From: Citrobacter amalonaticus
GTDB lineage: Bacteria > Pseudomonadota > Gammaproteobacteria > Enterobacterales > Enterobacteriaceae
DNA length: 64,000 nt
Assembly: GCF_002918555.1 (NCBI RefSeq)
Contig: NZ_PQMB01000007.1
Location: 62,001-126,000 of the forward strand
Direction of reading: 5' to 3'
The notes beneath the pieces are model-generated. The model worked only from the letters and a program-made list of their open reading frames with translations, did no database searches and was not told the DNA's origin. The translations under genes and the position numbers were made by a program. Shown here piece by piece: positions 21,853-34,724 of the stretch; position 1 is the first letter of the stretch, and the number at the start of each line of letters is the position of its first letter.

Positions 21853-22824
21853 ATGAATTTAGAAAAAATCAATGAGTTAACCGCGCAAGATATGGCGGGA
21901 GTCAATGCGACAATCCTTAAACAGCTCAATTCCGACGTCCAGCTGATCAACCAGTTAGGGTATTACATTGTTAGCGGTGGCGGAAAACGCATCCGCCCAA
22001 TGATAGCAGTACTGGCTGCACGCGCTGTCGGCTATCAGGGCAATGCGCACGTCACTATTGCGGCCTTAATCGAGTTTATCCACACCGCGACCCTGTTACA
22101 TGACGACGTTGTGGATGAATCAGATATGCGGCGTGGAAAAGCAACGGCCAATGCGGCGTTTGGCAATGCGGCCAGCGTACTGGTCGGTGACTTTATCTAT
22201 ACCCGAGCCTTCCAGATGATGACCAGTCTCGGTTCGCTAAAAGTGCTGGAGGTGATGTCTGAAGCGGTGAACGTTATCGCTGAAGGTGAAGTTTTACAGT
22301 TGATGAACGTCAATGACCCGGACATCACTGAAGAAAACTACATGCGAGTGATTTACAGCAAAACGGCACGCCTGTTTGAAGCGGCCGCGCAGTGCTCCGG
22401 TATTCTTGCTGGCTGTAGCGCCGCGCAGGAAAAAGGACTGCAAGATTATGGTCGCTACCTCGGTACGGCTTTCCAGCTGATTGACGATCTGCTGGATTAC
22501 AGCGCAGATGGCGAGCATCTTGGTAAAAACGTGGGCGATGACCTCAATGAGGGCAAACCTACGCTGCCACTGCTACATGCGATGCGTAACGGCACGCCTG
22601 CACAGGCACAGATGATTCGTAGCGCCATTGAACAAGGAAGCGGTCGGCATCTTCTGGAGCCTGTTCTGGAAGCAATGAACGCCTGTGGTTCGCTGGAATG
22701 GACGCGCCAGCGCGCAGAAGAAGAGGCTGATAAAGCGATTGAGGCGCTTCAGGTTCTCCCTGATACTCCGTGGCGCGAAGCATTGATTGGCCTTGCGCAT
22801 ATCGCCGTACAACGCGATCGCTAA
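21853..22824 (+). CDS. ispB: Octaprenyl diphosphate synthase
   Basis: IspB extends farnesyl diphosphate to the C40 side chain of ubiquinone and menaquinone. From the ATG at 21853 (MNLEKINELTAQDM) it has 323 residues, as in E. coli. Both aspartate-rich motifs of trans-prenyl synthases are present: LLHDDVVDESD (about 83-93) and LIDDLLDY (about 212-219). An in-frame TTG/ATG upstream (21808) would add 15 residues; the GAGG at about 21820 lies inside that reading. The gene is divergent from rplU. Confidence 0.96.
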   Translation: MNLEKINELTAQDMAGVNATILKQLNSDVQLINQLGYYIVSGGGKRIRPMIAVLAARAVGYQGNAHVTIAALIEFIHTATLLHDDVVDESDMRRGKATANAAFGNAASVLVGDFIYTRAFQMMTSLGSLKVLEVMSEAVNVIAEGEVLQLMNVNDPDITEENYMRVIYSKTARLFEAAAQCSGILAGCSAAQEKGLQDYGRYLGTAFQLIDDLLDYSADGEHLGKNVGDDLNEGKPTLPLLHAMRNGTPAQAQMIRSAIEQGSGRHLLEPVLEAMNACGSLEWTRQRAEEEADKAIEALQVLPDTPWREALIGLAHIAVQRDR

Positions 22825-22836
22825 TTTCTTCTTTGC

Positions 22837-22859
22837 CATCCCGCGCCCTGCGCGGGATG
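22837..22859 (+). terminator. Hairpin after ispB, no clear U-tract
   Basis: CATCCCGCGC-CCT-GCGCGGGATG, a perfect 10-bp stem 12 nt after the ispB stop. The following bases (ATTCCTG) lack a T-run, so it may protect the transcript's 3' end or mark a factor-dependent end rather than act as an intrinsic terminator. Confidence 0.5.
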
Positions 22860-23065
22860 ATTCCTGAAAATTCAAATAAACCGTATAACCCCTCCACTCT
22901 TATTGCCGTCTACATTGGTATATAAACAGTCTTTCCCTGGCTTATTCTGAATATCCATGAACTTTACACGAACCTTTTAGAACATTCCTTCTCAGAGAGT
23001 TATAGTGTTATTCGCAGGATAACTGTCCAAATCGAAAGTGAATGATCTGAAGGAGCAAGGGAAAC

Positions 23066-23344
23066 ATGGAGAGCAAACTCATTGACTGGCACCCGGCTGA
23101 CATCATCGCCGGATTACGCAAAAGAGGGACATCAATGGCCGCAGAGTCACGCCGGAATGGCTTAAGTTCATCAACGCTGGCAAATGCGTTAACGCGACCG
23201 TGGCCAAAAGGAGAATTAATTATAGCAAAAGCGTTAGGAACGGAACCCTGGGTGATTTGGCCATCGCGTTATCACGATCCTAAAACGCATGAATTCATCG
23301 ACAGAACGCGACTGATGAGAGCACCAAGAGAAAGAAGCGAATAG
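23066..23344 (+). CDS. sfsB: Ner/Nlp-type DNA-binding regulator SfsB
   Basis: SfsB (Nlp) is a small DNA-binding protein related to the Ner repressor of phage Mu; in E. coli it is implicated in maltose-gene expression. It has 92 residues, as in E. coli. The sequence begins MESKLIDWHPADIIAGLRKR and holds a helix-turn-helix with SLAAESRR-like residues at about 22-50, ending RPWPKGELIIAKALG. It has its own RBS (AAGGAGCAAGGG). Its upstream intergenic stretch (22860-23065) is AT-rich with no other gene visible. Confidence 0.92.
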   Translation: MESKLIDWHPADIIAGLRKRGTSMAAESRRNGLSSSTLANALTRPWPKGELIIAKALGTEPWVIWPSRYHDPKTHEFIDRTRLMRAPRERSE

Positions 23345-23364
23345 CAGAAAAGACACACTGAAGC

Positions 23365-23396
23365 GGTAGCCCCTCGTCATCGACAATGGGGCTACC
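23365..23396. terminator. Hairpin between convergent sfsB and murA
   Basis: GGTAGCCCC and GGGGCTACC form a perfect 9-bp stem around a 14-nt loop. There is no T-run on either side, so an intrinsic terminator role is uncertain. Confidence 0.45.
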
Positions 23397-23403
23397 GGAA
23401 CGA

Positions 23404-24705
<1,302 letters not shown>

Positions 24706-24716
24706 TCACCCGTAGC

Positions 24717-24971
24717 TCAAAAACCGTTTAGTTTACGATCGCGCGCCCATTCTTCTGGGGTATACGCTTTAATCGACAGAGCATGAATACGGTTATCCGC
24801 AATGTATTCCATCAGCGGAGCGTAAACCGACTGCTGCTTTTTAACCCGGCTCATGCCGTCAAACATCTCGCCCACGGCAATAACCTGAAAGTGACTGCCA
24901 TCGCCAGAGACGTGGACTTCCTGGAGGGAGAGTGCGTTCATCAGCACGCTCTGAATTTCATTATTTTCCAT
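24717..24971 (-). CDS. ibaG: BolA-family acid-stress protein IbaG
   Basis: IbaG is a BolA-like protein that can bind a [2Fe-2S] cluster together with the monothiol glutaredoxin GrxD. From the ATG at 24971 ([12 protein letters not shown]) it has 84 residues, matching E. coli; longer in-frame readings add a hydrophobic unconserved segment. It lies 53 nt before murA and after an internal terminator that separates it from mlaB. Confidence 0.95.
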   Translation of the reverse strand: MENNEIQSVLMNALSLQEVHVSGDGSHFQVIAVGEMFDGMSRVKKQQSVYAPLMEYIADNRIHALSIKAYTPEEWARDRKLNGF

Positions 24972-25041
24972 GGGCTCTTTATTCATCAGATAGTGAAAAC
25001 AGCCCAACATCTTAGAGCAAAGTGGCGCTGTCATAAATAAG

Positions 25042-25075
25042 CAAAAAGCCCCGGTGTTCAAACAGTCAGGGCTTT
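25042..25075 (-). terminator. Terminator-like hairpin between mlaB and ibaG
   Basis: The minus strand has AAAGCCC, a 19-nt loop region and GGGCTTTTT: a 7-8 bp stem ending in a U-tract. It would end the mlaFEDCB message before ibaG-murA. Confidence 0.6.
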
Positions 25076-25097
25076 CAGAAGTAAGGTACTGAAAAGA

Positions 25098-25390
25098 TTA
25101 ACGTGGAAGCACGTCAGCAGGCAAATTATAGAGCTGCGCCAGTGTGTAAACTTTGTCGTTTACCCCCAGCAGCGAAACGCTGTTACCCTGCATCTTCGCC
25201 TGATTGATCAAATGAACCAGCAACGCCAGGCCACCGGTATCAACCCGGGTGACCTGACTTAGGTCGATACAGGTCACCCCTTCCATCGCCTCGACGCGCG
25301 CATCCCACAACGGGTTAAGCACGTCCTGATCCAGCTCTCCCGCCAGCGCCAGCTTGTCACCTTCACGTGTCCAGCTGAGTAACTGCGTCA

Positions 25391-25391
<1 letters not shown>
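25098..25391 (-). CDS. mlaB: Mla phospholipid transporter STAS-domain subunit MlaB
   Basis: MlaB is the cytoplasmic STAS protein that stabilises and regulates the MlaFEDB ABC complex. It has 97 residues from the ATG at 25391, as in E. coli. The STAS core DTGGLALLVHLINQA is seen at about 51-65, including the conserved threonine T52. The start overlaps the mlaC stop by one base (TAATG), indicating translational coupling. Confidence 0.96.
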
Positions 25392-26044
<653 letters not shown>

Positions 26045-26602
26045 TTATTTCGTCGTGCCCGCAGGCGCAGTGGCTTCATTATTGCCTTCAGCGGCAGCTG
26101 GCGCATCGCCAGAATTCTTATTGTCATCCCCTTTATTGTTGCTGTTATAAAGGAACTGACCAATCATATCTTCCAGCACCATTGCCGATTTGGTGTCCTG
26201 AATCGTACCGCCATCCTTAAGGATAGACGTCCCCAGCTCAGGGTCTTCAAAGCCCACGTTCAGCGCCAGATACTGTTCTCCCAGCAGGCCAGAAGTACGA
26301 ATGCTCAGCGAGCTGGTATCCGGAATGTGGTTATAACGCTGCTCAATATCCAGCGTCACGCGCGGCAGGTAGGTTTTTGGATCCAGCGAGATATCCGCCA
26401 CACGCCCGACAACCACGCCGCCGATACGCACCGGTGAACGCTCTTTCAGGCCGCCGATGTTATCGAAGGTTGCATACAGAGTGTAGGTCGGTTCCGTGCG
26501 CATTGACGTTACGTTGGCCGCCTTCAGGCAGATAAACAGCGCCGCCAGCAGCGCCGCTAACAAGAAGATCCCCACCCAAATTTCATTTTTTTTCGTTTGC
26601 AT
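26045..26602 (-). CDS. mlaD: Mla transporter MCE-domain subunit MlaD
   Basis: MlaD forms the periplasmic hexameric ring of the MlaFEDB lipid transporter. From the ATG at 26602 (MQTKKNEIWVG) it has 185 residues (183 in E. coli; the extra residues fall in the Asn/Asp/Ala-rich tail). A single membrane segment spans about 8-28, followed by the MCE domain (about 39-117). The central pore-lining part with LGEQYLALNVG is conserved. It is 4 nt from mlaE. Confidence 0.97.
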   Translation of the reverse strand: MQTKKNEIWVGIFLLAALLAALFICLKAANVTSMRTEPTYTLYATFDNIGGLKERSPVRIGGVVVGRVADISLDPKTYLPRVTLDIEQRYNHIPDTSSLSIRTSGLLGEQYLALNVGFEDPELGTSILKDGGTIQDTKSAMVLEDMIGQFLYNSNNKGDDNKNSGDAPAAAEGNNEATAPAGTTK

Positions 26603-26606
26603 GAAC

Positions 26607-28209
<1,603 letters not shown>

Positions 28210-28424
28210 TGATTCATCCTTTACTGTCGCTTCAGTACTCACAGAGTTTGGCGTTCAATTTAACCTTGAACCCAGTATATTTACAGAATATTACCCGCGC
28301 GGGTTAGCGAAAGCTGGCATTTGTTTTACTTTTTAGTCGCATAAAGTCAAAATTAAGAATTCGCTACGGTTTCCTGATGTTTCCTCCCGCGAACCGGCGA
28401 GTATACCCTATGAAAGGACTTTAG

Positions 28425-29402
28425 ATGTTTCTGGCAACGGCGCTGTTAATTATTGGTTTACTATTAGTGGTCTACGGTGCCGACCGTCTGGTGTTTGCTG
28501 CATCTATCCTCTGTCGAACGTTGGGTATTCCACCGCTTATTATCGGTATGACGGTCGTCAGTATCGGAACCTCGCTACCGGAGATTATCGTCTCCGTTGC
28601 CGCATCGCTGCACGGACAGCTTGATTTGGCCGTAGGTACCGCAATAGGTTCCAACATTACCAATATCCTGCTCATTCTGGGGCTGACAGCCTTAATACGG
28701 CCATTTACCGTGCATTCTGATGTTCTGCGCCGTGAACTGCCGTTAATGTTAATCGTTAGCGTCGTGGCCGGTTCCGTACTCTACGACGGACAACTGACCC
28801 GTAGCGATGGTATCTTTCTTCTGCTTCTTGCCGTGCTATGGCTGCTGTTCATTGTTAAAATCGCGCGGATAGCCGAGCGGCAAGGCAACGACAGCCTTAC
28901 CCGGGAACAGCTGGCGGAACTCCCGCGCGAAGGCGGTTTACCGGTCGCCTTTTTGTGGCTGGGTATTGCGCTCATCATCATGCCCATGGCAACGCGTATG
29001 GTGGTAGATAATGCCACCGTGCTGGCTAACTACTTTGGGATGAGTGAACTGACTATCGGCCTGACGGTTATCGCTATCGGTACCAGTCTGCCGGAGCTGG
29101 CGACGGCCATTGCCGGGGTACGTAAGGGCGAGAATGATATCGCTGTCGGTAATATTATTGGCGCAAACATCTTTAATATCGCGATCGTTCTGGGACTTCC
29201 GGCACTGATTTCTCCAGGCGTTGTGAATCCGCTGGCCTTCACCCGAGATTATAGCGTGATGCTGCTGGTGAGCATCATTTTTGCATTACTCTGCTGGCGC
29301 CGTCCGCGTCAGGCAGGTCGCGGCACGGGTGTGCTGCTGACTGGCGGTTTTGTCGTATGGCTGGCGATGTTGTATTGGCTATCGCCACTACTCGTTGGAT
29401 AA
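28425..29402 (+). CDS. yrbG: Ca2+/Na+ antiporter-family membrane protein YrbG
   Basis: A 325-residue member of the CaCA cation exchanger superfamily with about ten membrane segments. The two inverted alpha repeats are visible as SIGTSLPEIIVS (about 46-57) and AIGTSLPELATA (about 219-230), and both keep the glutamates that bind cation. The physiological ion in enterobacteria is not settled. It is the first gene of yrbG-kdsD-kdsC-lptC-lptA-lptB; kdsD follows after 13 nt. Confidence 0.95.
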   Translation: MFLATALLIIGLLLVVYGADRLVFAASILCRTLGIPPLIIGMTVVSIGTSLPEIIVSVAASLHGQLDLAVGTAIGSNITNILLILGLTALIRPFTVHSDVLRRELPLMLIVSVVAGSVLYDGQLTRSDGIFLLLLAVLWLLFIVKIARIAERQGNDSLTREQLAELPREGGLPVAFLWLGIALIIMPMATRMVVDNATVLANYFGMSELTIGLTVIAIGTSLPELATAIAGVRKGENDIAVGNIIGANIFNIAIVLGLPALISPGVVNPLAFTRDYSVMLLVSIIFALLCWRRPRQAGRGTGVLLTGGFVVWLAMLYWLSPLLVG

Positions 29403-29415
29403 CTGGAAACGCATT

Positions 29416-30402
29416 ATGTCGCACTTAGAGTTGCAACCGGGTTTTGACTTTCAGCAAGCAGGCAAAGAGGTCCTGGCAATTGAACGTGAAGGCCTGGCGG
29501 AGCTTGATCAATACATCAACCAGGCTTTCACCCTGGCATGTGAAAAGATGTTCTGGTGTACCGGAAAAGTAGTCGTAATGGGTATGGGGAAATCGGGGCA
29601 TATCGGCCGAAAAATGGCCGCGACATTTGCCAGCACCGGTACCTCGTCTTTTTTCGTCCATCCCGGCGAAGCTGCCCATGGCGATCTGGGTATGGTCACG
29701 CCGCAGGACGTGGTGATTGCGATTTCAAACTCCGGCGAATCAAGTGAGATCGCTGCGTTAATCCCGGTTCTGAAACGCTTGCAGGTGCCGCTGATTTGTA
29801 TAACGGGTCGACCGGAAAGCAGTATGGCGCGTGCGGCAGATGTGCATCTGTGTGTTAAAGTACCGAAGGAGGCCTGCCCGCTGGGGCTTGCGCCGACCAG
29901 TAGCACCACCGCCACGCTGGTGATGGGCGACGCGCTTGCCGTTGCGCTGCTCAAGGCTCGTGGCTTTACCGCCGAAGATTTTGCGTTATCGCATCCCGGC
30001 GGCGCACTGGGTCGTAAGCTTTTGCTGCGTGTTAACGATATTATGCATACGGGTGATGAAATTCCGCATGTCAGCAAAGAGGCCAGCCTGCGCGATGCGC
30101 TGCTGGAGATAACCCGCAAGAATCTTGGTATGACCGTAATTTGCGATGATGCAATGAAGATCGACGGTATCTTCACTGACGGTGATTTGCGTCGCGTCTT
30201 TGATATGGGCGTCGACGTACGCCAGCTTGGCATTGCCGACGTCATGACGCCGGGGGGAATTCGCGTACGCCCAGGCATTCTCGCCGTCGATGCTCTGAAC
30301 TTAATGCAGTCCCGCCATATCACTTCGGTCATGGTTGCTGATGGCGACCATTTGCTCGGTGTGTTACATATGCATGATCTACTGCGTGCAGGCGTAGTGT
30401 AG
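29416..30402 (+). CDS. kdsD: D-arabinose 5-phosphate isomerase
   Basis: KdsD converts ribulose-5-phosphate to arabinose-5-phosphate, the first step of Kdo synthesis for LPS. From the ATG at 29416 (MSHLELQPGFDFQ) it has 328 residues, as in E. coli. A SIS sugar-isomerase domain occupies about 35-185 (GMGKSGHIGRKMAATFASTG, ISNSGESSE), followed by two CBS domains (about 205-260 and 275-328). It is 19 nt before kdsC. Confidence 0.97.
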   Translation: MSHLELQPGFDFQQAGKEVLAIEREGLAELDQYINQAFTLACEKMFWCTGKVVVMGMGKSGHIGRKMAATFASTGTSSFFVHPGEAAHGDLGMVTPQDVVIAISNSGESSEIAALIPVLKRLQVPLICITGRPESSMARAADVHLCVKVPKEACPLGLAPTSSTTATLVMGDALAVALLKARGFTAEDFALSHPGGALGRKLLLRVNDIMHTGDEIPHVSKEASLRDALLEITRKNLGMTVICDDAMKIDGIFTDGDLRRVFDMGVDVRQLGIADVMTPGGIRVRPGILAVDALNLMQSRHITSVMVADGDHLLGVLHMHDLLRAGVV

Positions 30403-30421
30403 AACTTCAAGGATAAAAGAA

Positions 30422-30988
30422 ATGAGTAAAGCAGGTGCGTCGCTTGCGACCTGTTATGGTCCCGTCAGCACAGAAGTCATCGCCAGGGCAGAGAATATCC
30501 GTCTGCTGATCCTGGATGTGGATGGCGTTTTGTCTGACGGCCTGATTTATATGGGCAACAATGGTGAAGAGCTGAAAGCCTTCAACGTCCGCGATGGTTA
30601 CGGCATTCGTTGTGCGCTCACATCGGGTATTGAAGTTGCCATTATTACCGGACGAAAGGCTAAACTTGTAGAAGATCGCTGTGCCACGCTCGGGATCGCC
30701 CACCTTTATCAGGGGCAGTCCGATAAGCTTGTCGCGTTTAGCGATTTACTCAACAAGCTGGGTATCTCGCCGGAAAATGTCGCCTATGTCGGCGATGATC
30801 TGATCGACTGGCCGGTGATGGAAAAAGTGGGCTTAAGCATCGCCGTGGCGGATGCACACCCGTTGTTAATCCCGCGCGCAAATTACGTGACACAAATTGC
30901 CGGAGGACGCGGCGCCGTCCGTGAAGTCTGTGATTTATTATTACTGGCGCAGGGCAAGCTTGATGAGGCCAAAGGGCAATCGATATGA
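30422..30988 (+). CDS. kdsC: 3-deoxy-D-manno-octulosonate 8-phosphate phosphatase
   Basis: KdsC removes phosphate from Kdo-8-phosphate to give Kdo. It is a capless HAD phosphatase of 188 residues, as in E. coli. The nucleophile motif is LLILDVDGVLSDG with D32 and D34, motif II is IITGRK and motif IV is YVGDDLID. The stop overlaps the lptC start by 4 nt. Confidence 0.97.
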   Translation: MSKAGASLATCYGPVSTEVIARAENIRLLILDVDGVLSDGLIYMGNNGEELKAFNVRDGYGIRCALTSGIEVAIITGRKAKLVEDRCATLGIAHLYQGQSDKLVAFSDLLNKLGISPENVAYVGDDLIDWPVMEKVGLSIAVADAHPLLIPRANYVTQIAGGRGAVREVCDLLLLAQGKLDEAKGQSI

Positions 30989-31560
30989 GTAAAGCCAGAC
31001 GTTGGGTTATCATTGTGCTTTCACTGGCCGTCCTGGTGCTGATCGGTATTAATCTGGCCGATAAAGATGACGCTGCCCAGGTGGTCGTGAACAACAGCGA
31101 TCCAACCTATAAGAGCGAACATACGGATACCGTCGTGTACAGCCCGGAAGGCGCACTGAATTATCGCCTGATTGCACAGCATGTTGAGTATTATTCCGAT
31201 CAGGCCATTTCGTGGTTTACCCAGCCGGTACTAACCACCTTTGATAAGGATAAAGTGCCGACATGGTCGATCAAGGCCGATAAAGCCAGGTTAACCGACG
31301 ATCGGATGCTGTATTTGTATGGTCACGTTGAGGTCAACGCCCTGGTGCCTGATGCCCAACTACGCAGAATTACCACCGATAACGCGCAGATCAACCTGGT
31401 GACGCAGGATGTTACCTCTGAGGACCTCGTTACGTTATACGGAACAACATTTAACTCCAGCGGACTGAAAATGCGCGGCAACTTACGCAGCAAGAACGCC
31501 GAGCTGATTGAAAAGGTTAGAACCTCCTATGAAATTCAAAACAAACAAACTCAGCCTTAA
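30985..31560 (+). CDS. lptC: LPS export protein LptC
   Basis: LptC is the inner-membrane-anchored component that passes LPS from LptBFG to LptA. It has 191 residues with one N-terminal membrane helix (about 7-25, WVIIVLSLAVLVLIGI) and a periplasmic beta-jellyroll. It overlaps kdsC by 4 nt and lptA by 32 nt, so translation of the three is coupled. Confidence 0.97.
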   Translation: MSKARRWVIIVLSLAVLVLIGINLADKDDAAQVVVNNSDPTYKSEHTDTVVYSPEGALNYRLIAQHVEYYSDQAISWFTQPVLTTFDKDKVPTWSIKADKARLTDDRMLYLYGHVEVNALVPDAQLRRITTDNAQINLVTQDVTSEDLVTLYGTTFNSSGLKMRGNLRSKNAELIEKVRTSYEIQNKQTQP

Positions 31561-32083
31561 GCTTGTGCTTGCCAGCTCACTTCTGGCCGCCAGCATTCCG
31601 GCGTTCGCCATGACCGGTGACACCGAACAGCCGATCCATATTGAGTCGGATCAGCAGTCCCTGGATATGCAGGGCAACGTGGTGACCTTCACCGGCAACG
31701 TCGTTGTCACTCAGGGCACCATTAAAATCAATGCCGACAAAGTGATCGTCACCCGTCCGGGCGGCGAGCAGGGCAAAGAGGTGATTGACGGTTTTGGTAA
31801 CCCGGCAACGTTTTACCAGATGCAGGATAACGGCAAGCCGGTAAAAGGCCACGCGTCGAAAATGCATTATGAACTGGCTAAAGATTTCGTTGTGCTCACC
31901 GGCAACGCCTACCTGGAACAGCTTGACAGCAATATCACCGGCGACAAGATCACCTATCTGGTGAAAGAGCAGAAAATGCAGGCTTTCAGTGAAAAAGGTA
32001 AGCGCGTGACCACGGTTCTGGTACCGTCGCAGCTGCAGGACAAAAACAAAGACCAGGCCCCGGCACAAAAGAAGGGTAACTAA
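31529..32083 (+). CDS. lptA: Periplasmic LPS-bridge protein LptA
   Basis: LptA polymerises into the periplasmic bridge that carries LPS from LptC to LptD. From the ATG at 31529 (MKFKTNKLSLKLVL) it has 184 residues (185 in E. coli). A signal peptide of 27 residues ends IPAFA, and the rest is the OstA beta-jellyroll with HIESDQQSLDMQGNVVTFTG. It overlaps the lptC 3' end by 32 nt and lies 6 nt before lptB. Confidence 0.96.
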   Translation: MKFKTNKLSLKLVLASSLLAASIPAFAMTGDTEQPIHIESDQQSLDMQGNVVTFTGNVVVTQGTIKINADKVIVTRPGGEQGKEVIDGFGNPATFYQMQDNGKPVKGHASKMHYELAKDFVVLTGNAYLEQLDSNITGDKITYLVKEQKMQAFSEKGKRVTTVLVPSQLQDKNKDQAPAQKKGN

Positions 32084-32089
32084 TTCGTT

Positions 32090-32815
32090 ATGGCAACATT
32101 AACTGCAAAGAATCTGGCGAAGGCCTACAAGGGCCGTCGCGTGGTGGAAGATGTCAGTCTGACCGTCAAGTCCGGAGAGATTGTCGGTCTGCTTGGCCCT
32201 AACGGTGCGGGTAAAACCACGACATTCTACATGGTTGTTGGTATCGTGCCGCGCGACGCGGGCAACATCATCATCGATGACGAAGATATCAGTCTCCTGC
32301 CGCTGCACGCGCGCGCGCGCCGCGGCATTGGTTATTTGCCGCAGGAAGCCTCTATTTTCCGCCGCCTGAGCGTTTACGATAACCTGATGGCCGTACTGCA
32401 GATCCGTGACGATCTCTCCAGCGAGCAGCGTGAAGATCGTGCTAACGAACTGATGGAAGAGTTCCATATTGAGCACCTGCGCGACAACATGGGGCAGTCC
32501 CTCTCCGGCGGGGAACGCCGTCGTGTGGAGATCGCCCGCGCGCTGGCGGCGAACCCCAAATTCATTCTCCTTGATGAACCCTTTGCCGGTGTTGACCCTA
32601 TCTCCGTTATCGACATCAAACGCATCATCGAGCACCTGCGCGACAGCGGGCTTGGGGTTCTGATCACCGACCATAACGTCCGTGAAACGTTGGCCGTTTG
32701 TGAGCGCGCATACATCGTGAGCCAGGGACACCTGATAGCCCACGGCACACCGACCGAAATCCTGCAGGACGAGCACGTCAAACGCGTATATCTTGGGGAA
32801 GACTTCAGACTCTGA
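32090..32815 (+). CDS. lptB: LPS export ABC transporter ATPase LptB
   Basis: LptB powers extraction of LPS from the inner membrane with LptF, LptG and LptC. It has 241 residues, as in E. coli. Walker A is GPNGAGKTT (about 37-45), the signature [16 protein letters not shown] (about 139) and Walker [14 protein letters not shown] (about 158-170), with the switch histidine in ITDHNVRE. It is the last gene before rpoN (47-nt gap). Confidence 0.98.
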   Translation: MATLTAKNLAKAYKGRRVVEDVSLTVKSGEIVGLLGPNGAGKTTTFYMVVGIVPRDAGNIIIDDEDISLLPLHARARRGIGYLPQEASIFRRLSVYDNLMAVLQIRDDLSSEQREDRANELMEEFHIEHLRDNMGQSLSGGERRRVEIARALAANPKFILLDEPFAGVDPISVIDIKRIIEHLRDSGLGVLITDHNVRETLAVCERAYIVSQGHLIAHGTPTEILQDEHVKRVYLGEDFRL

Positions 32816-32862
32816 TAGGGTAGAAGCTCACAACGTCGTAGCGGGAGAAAACGATTCTGAAT

Positions 32863-34296
32863 ATGAAGCAAGGTTTGCAACTCAGGCTTAGCCAGCAGCT
32901 GGCGATGACGCCTCAGCTACAACAGGCGATCCGTCTGTTGCAGTTGTCCACGCTGGAACTTCAGCAAGAACTTCAGCAAGCACTGGAAAGCAATCCCCTG
33001 CTTGAGCAAACCGATCTTCACGACGAAATTGACACCCGCGAAACTCAGGACAGCGAGACGCTGGATACCGCAGACGCGCTCGAACAAAAAGAGATGCCGG
33101 AAGAGCTGCCCCTCGATGCCAGCTGGGATGAGATTTACACTGCCGGGACACCGTCCGGCACCAGCGGCGATTATATTGACGATGAGCTACCGGTTTATCA
33201 GGGTGAAACTACCCAGTCTTTGCAGGATTACCTGATGTGGCAGATGCAACTGACGCCCTTCTCCGATACGGATCGCGCCATTGCCACATCGATTGTTGAT
33301 GCGGTTGATGAAACCGGCTATCTCACCGTAACCCTGGATGACATCCTCGAAAGCATGGGCGACGAAGAGATCGGCCTCGATGAGGTCGAAGCGGTGCTCA
33401 AACGTATTCAACGTTTCGATCCCGTTGGCGTGGCGGCAAAGGATCTTCGCGACTGCCTGCTGATCCAACTCTCTCAGTTTGATAAATCCACGCCCTGGCT
33501 TGAAGAAGCGCAGTTGATCATCAGCGATCATCTCGATCTGCTGGCTAACCATGATTTCCGCAGCCTGATGCGAGTAACCCGCCTGAAAGAAGAAGTGCTG
33601 AAAGAGGCGGTCAATCTTATTCAGTCGCTCGATCCCAGACCCGGCCAGTCCATCCAGACCGGCGAGCCTGAGTATGTTATTCCGGATGTACTGGTTCGAA
33701 AGCATAACGGTCACTGGACGGTGGAGCTCAATGGCGACAGTATTCCGCGTCTGCAAATCAATCAACACTACGCCGCCATGTGCAACGGTGGGCGTAATGA
33801 CGCCGACAGTCAGTACATCCGCAGTAATTTACAGGATGCGAAGTGGCTGATCAAAAGTCTGGAAAGCCGTAATGATACGCTACTGCGCGTAAGTCGCTGC
33901 ATTGTGGAGCAGCAGCAGGCCTTTTTTGACCAGGGTGAAGAATTTATGAAACCGATGGTGCTGGCGGATATTGCCCAGGCCGTCGAGATGCACGAATCGA
34001 CCATTTCCCGTGTGACCACGCAGAAGTATCTGCACAGTCCACGCGGCATTTTTGAACTGAAGTATTTCTTCTCCAGCCACGTTAACACTGAAGGTGGGGG
34101 CGAAGCGTCCTCCACCGCAATCCGTGCGCTGGTAAAGAAGTTGATTGCGGCGGAAAACCCCGCGAAACCGCTGAGCGACAGCAAGCTAACGTCGATGCTG
34201 TCAGAACAGGGTATCATGGTGGCGCGCCGTACCGTTGCGAAGTACCGAGAGTCTTTATCCATTCCGCCGTCGAATCAGCGCAAACAGCTGGTTTGA
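32863..34296 (+). CDS. rpoN: RNA polymerase sigma-54 factor
   Basis: RpoN recognises -24/-12 promoters and needs AAA+ activators; it governs nitrogen assimilation and related genes. It has 477 residues, as in E. coli. Region I is Gln/Leu-rich (about 1-50), followed by an acidic region II, the core-binding domain, the helix-turn-helix (about 365-385) and the RpoN box [10 protein letters not shown] at 454-463. The gene lies upstream of hpf, ptsN, rapZ and npr, the conserved enterobacterial rpoN cluster. Confidence 0.98.
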   Translation: MKQGLQLRLSQQLAMTPQLQQAIRLLQLSTLELQQELQQALESNPLLEQTDLHDEIDTRETQDSETLDTADALEQKEMPEELPLDASWDEIYTAGTPSGTSGDYIDDELPVYQGETTQSLQDYLMWQMQLTPFSDTDRAIATSIVDAVDETGYLTVTLDDILESMGDEEIGLDEVEAVLKRIQRFDPVGVAAKDLRDCLLIQLSQFDKSTPWLEEAQLIISDHLDLLANHDFRSLMRVTRLKEEVLKEAVNLIQSLDPRPGQSIQTGEPEYVIPDVLVRKHNGHWTVELNGDSIPRLQINQHYAAMCNGGRNDADSQYIRSNLQDAKWLIKSLESRNDTLLRVSRCIVEQQQAFFDQGEEFMKPMVLADIAQAVEMHESTISRVTTQKYLHSPRGIFELKYFFSSHVNTEGGGEASSTAIRALVKKLIAAENPAKPLSDSKLTSMLSEQGIMVARRTVAKYRESLSIPPSNQRKQLV

Positions 34297-34318
34297 CCCA
34301 ACCGATAAGGAAGACACT

Positions 34319-34606
34319 ATGCAGCTCAACATCACTGGAAACAACGTCGAGATCACAGAAGCCCTGCGTGACTTTGTTAATACCAAGTTCGCTAAACTCG
34401 AACACTATTTTGACAGGATTAATCAGGTCTATATTGTGCTGAAAGTGGAGAAAGTGACCCATATCTCGGATGCCACACTGCATGTGAACGGGGGTGAAAT
34501 TCACGCCAGCGCGGAAGGCCAGGACATGTACGCCGCCATTGATGGTTTGATTGATAAACTGGCAAGACAGCTAACAAAGCACAAAGATAAACTGAAACAA
34601 CATTAA
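34319..34606 (+). CDS. hpf: Ribosome hibernation promoting factor
   Basis: HPF (YhbH) converts 90S dimers into inactive 100S ribosomes in stationary phase. It has 95 residues from the ATG at 34319 (MQLNITGNNVEIT), the short form found in gammaproteobacteria. It lies 22 nt after rpoN with AAGGAAG as RBS. A strong hairpin follows at 34635-34659. Confidence 0.97.
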   Translation: MQLNITGNNVEITEALRDFVNTKFAKLEHYFDRINQVYIVLKVEKVTHISDATLHVNGGEIHASAEGQDMYAAIDGLIDKLARQLTKHKDKLKQH

Positions 34607-34634
34607 TTGTCCGGGCAGTTAGCGGGTGCAGGAC

Positions 34635-34659
34635 GGCCTGTTGTATGACACAACAGGCC
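34635..34659 (+). terminator. Hairpin between hpf and ptsN
   Basis: GGCCTGTTGT-ATGAC-ACAACAGGCC, a perfect 10-bp stem in the 118-bp gap. The run after it (ATTTGTAC) is only weakly T-rich, so it may attenuate rather than end transcription. Confidence 0.5.
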
Positions 34660-34724
34660 ATTTGTACAGTTAGCGCTCCGAATCTGTTCCATCCTGTTGA
34701 TGGGCCAGGTTCTTAGGTGAAATT

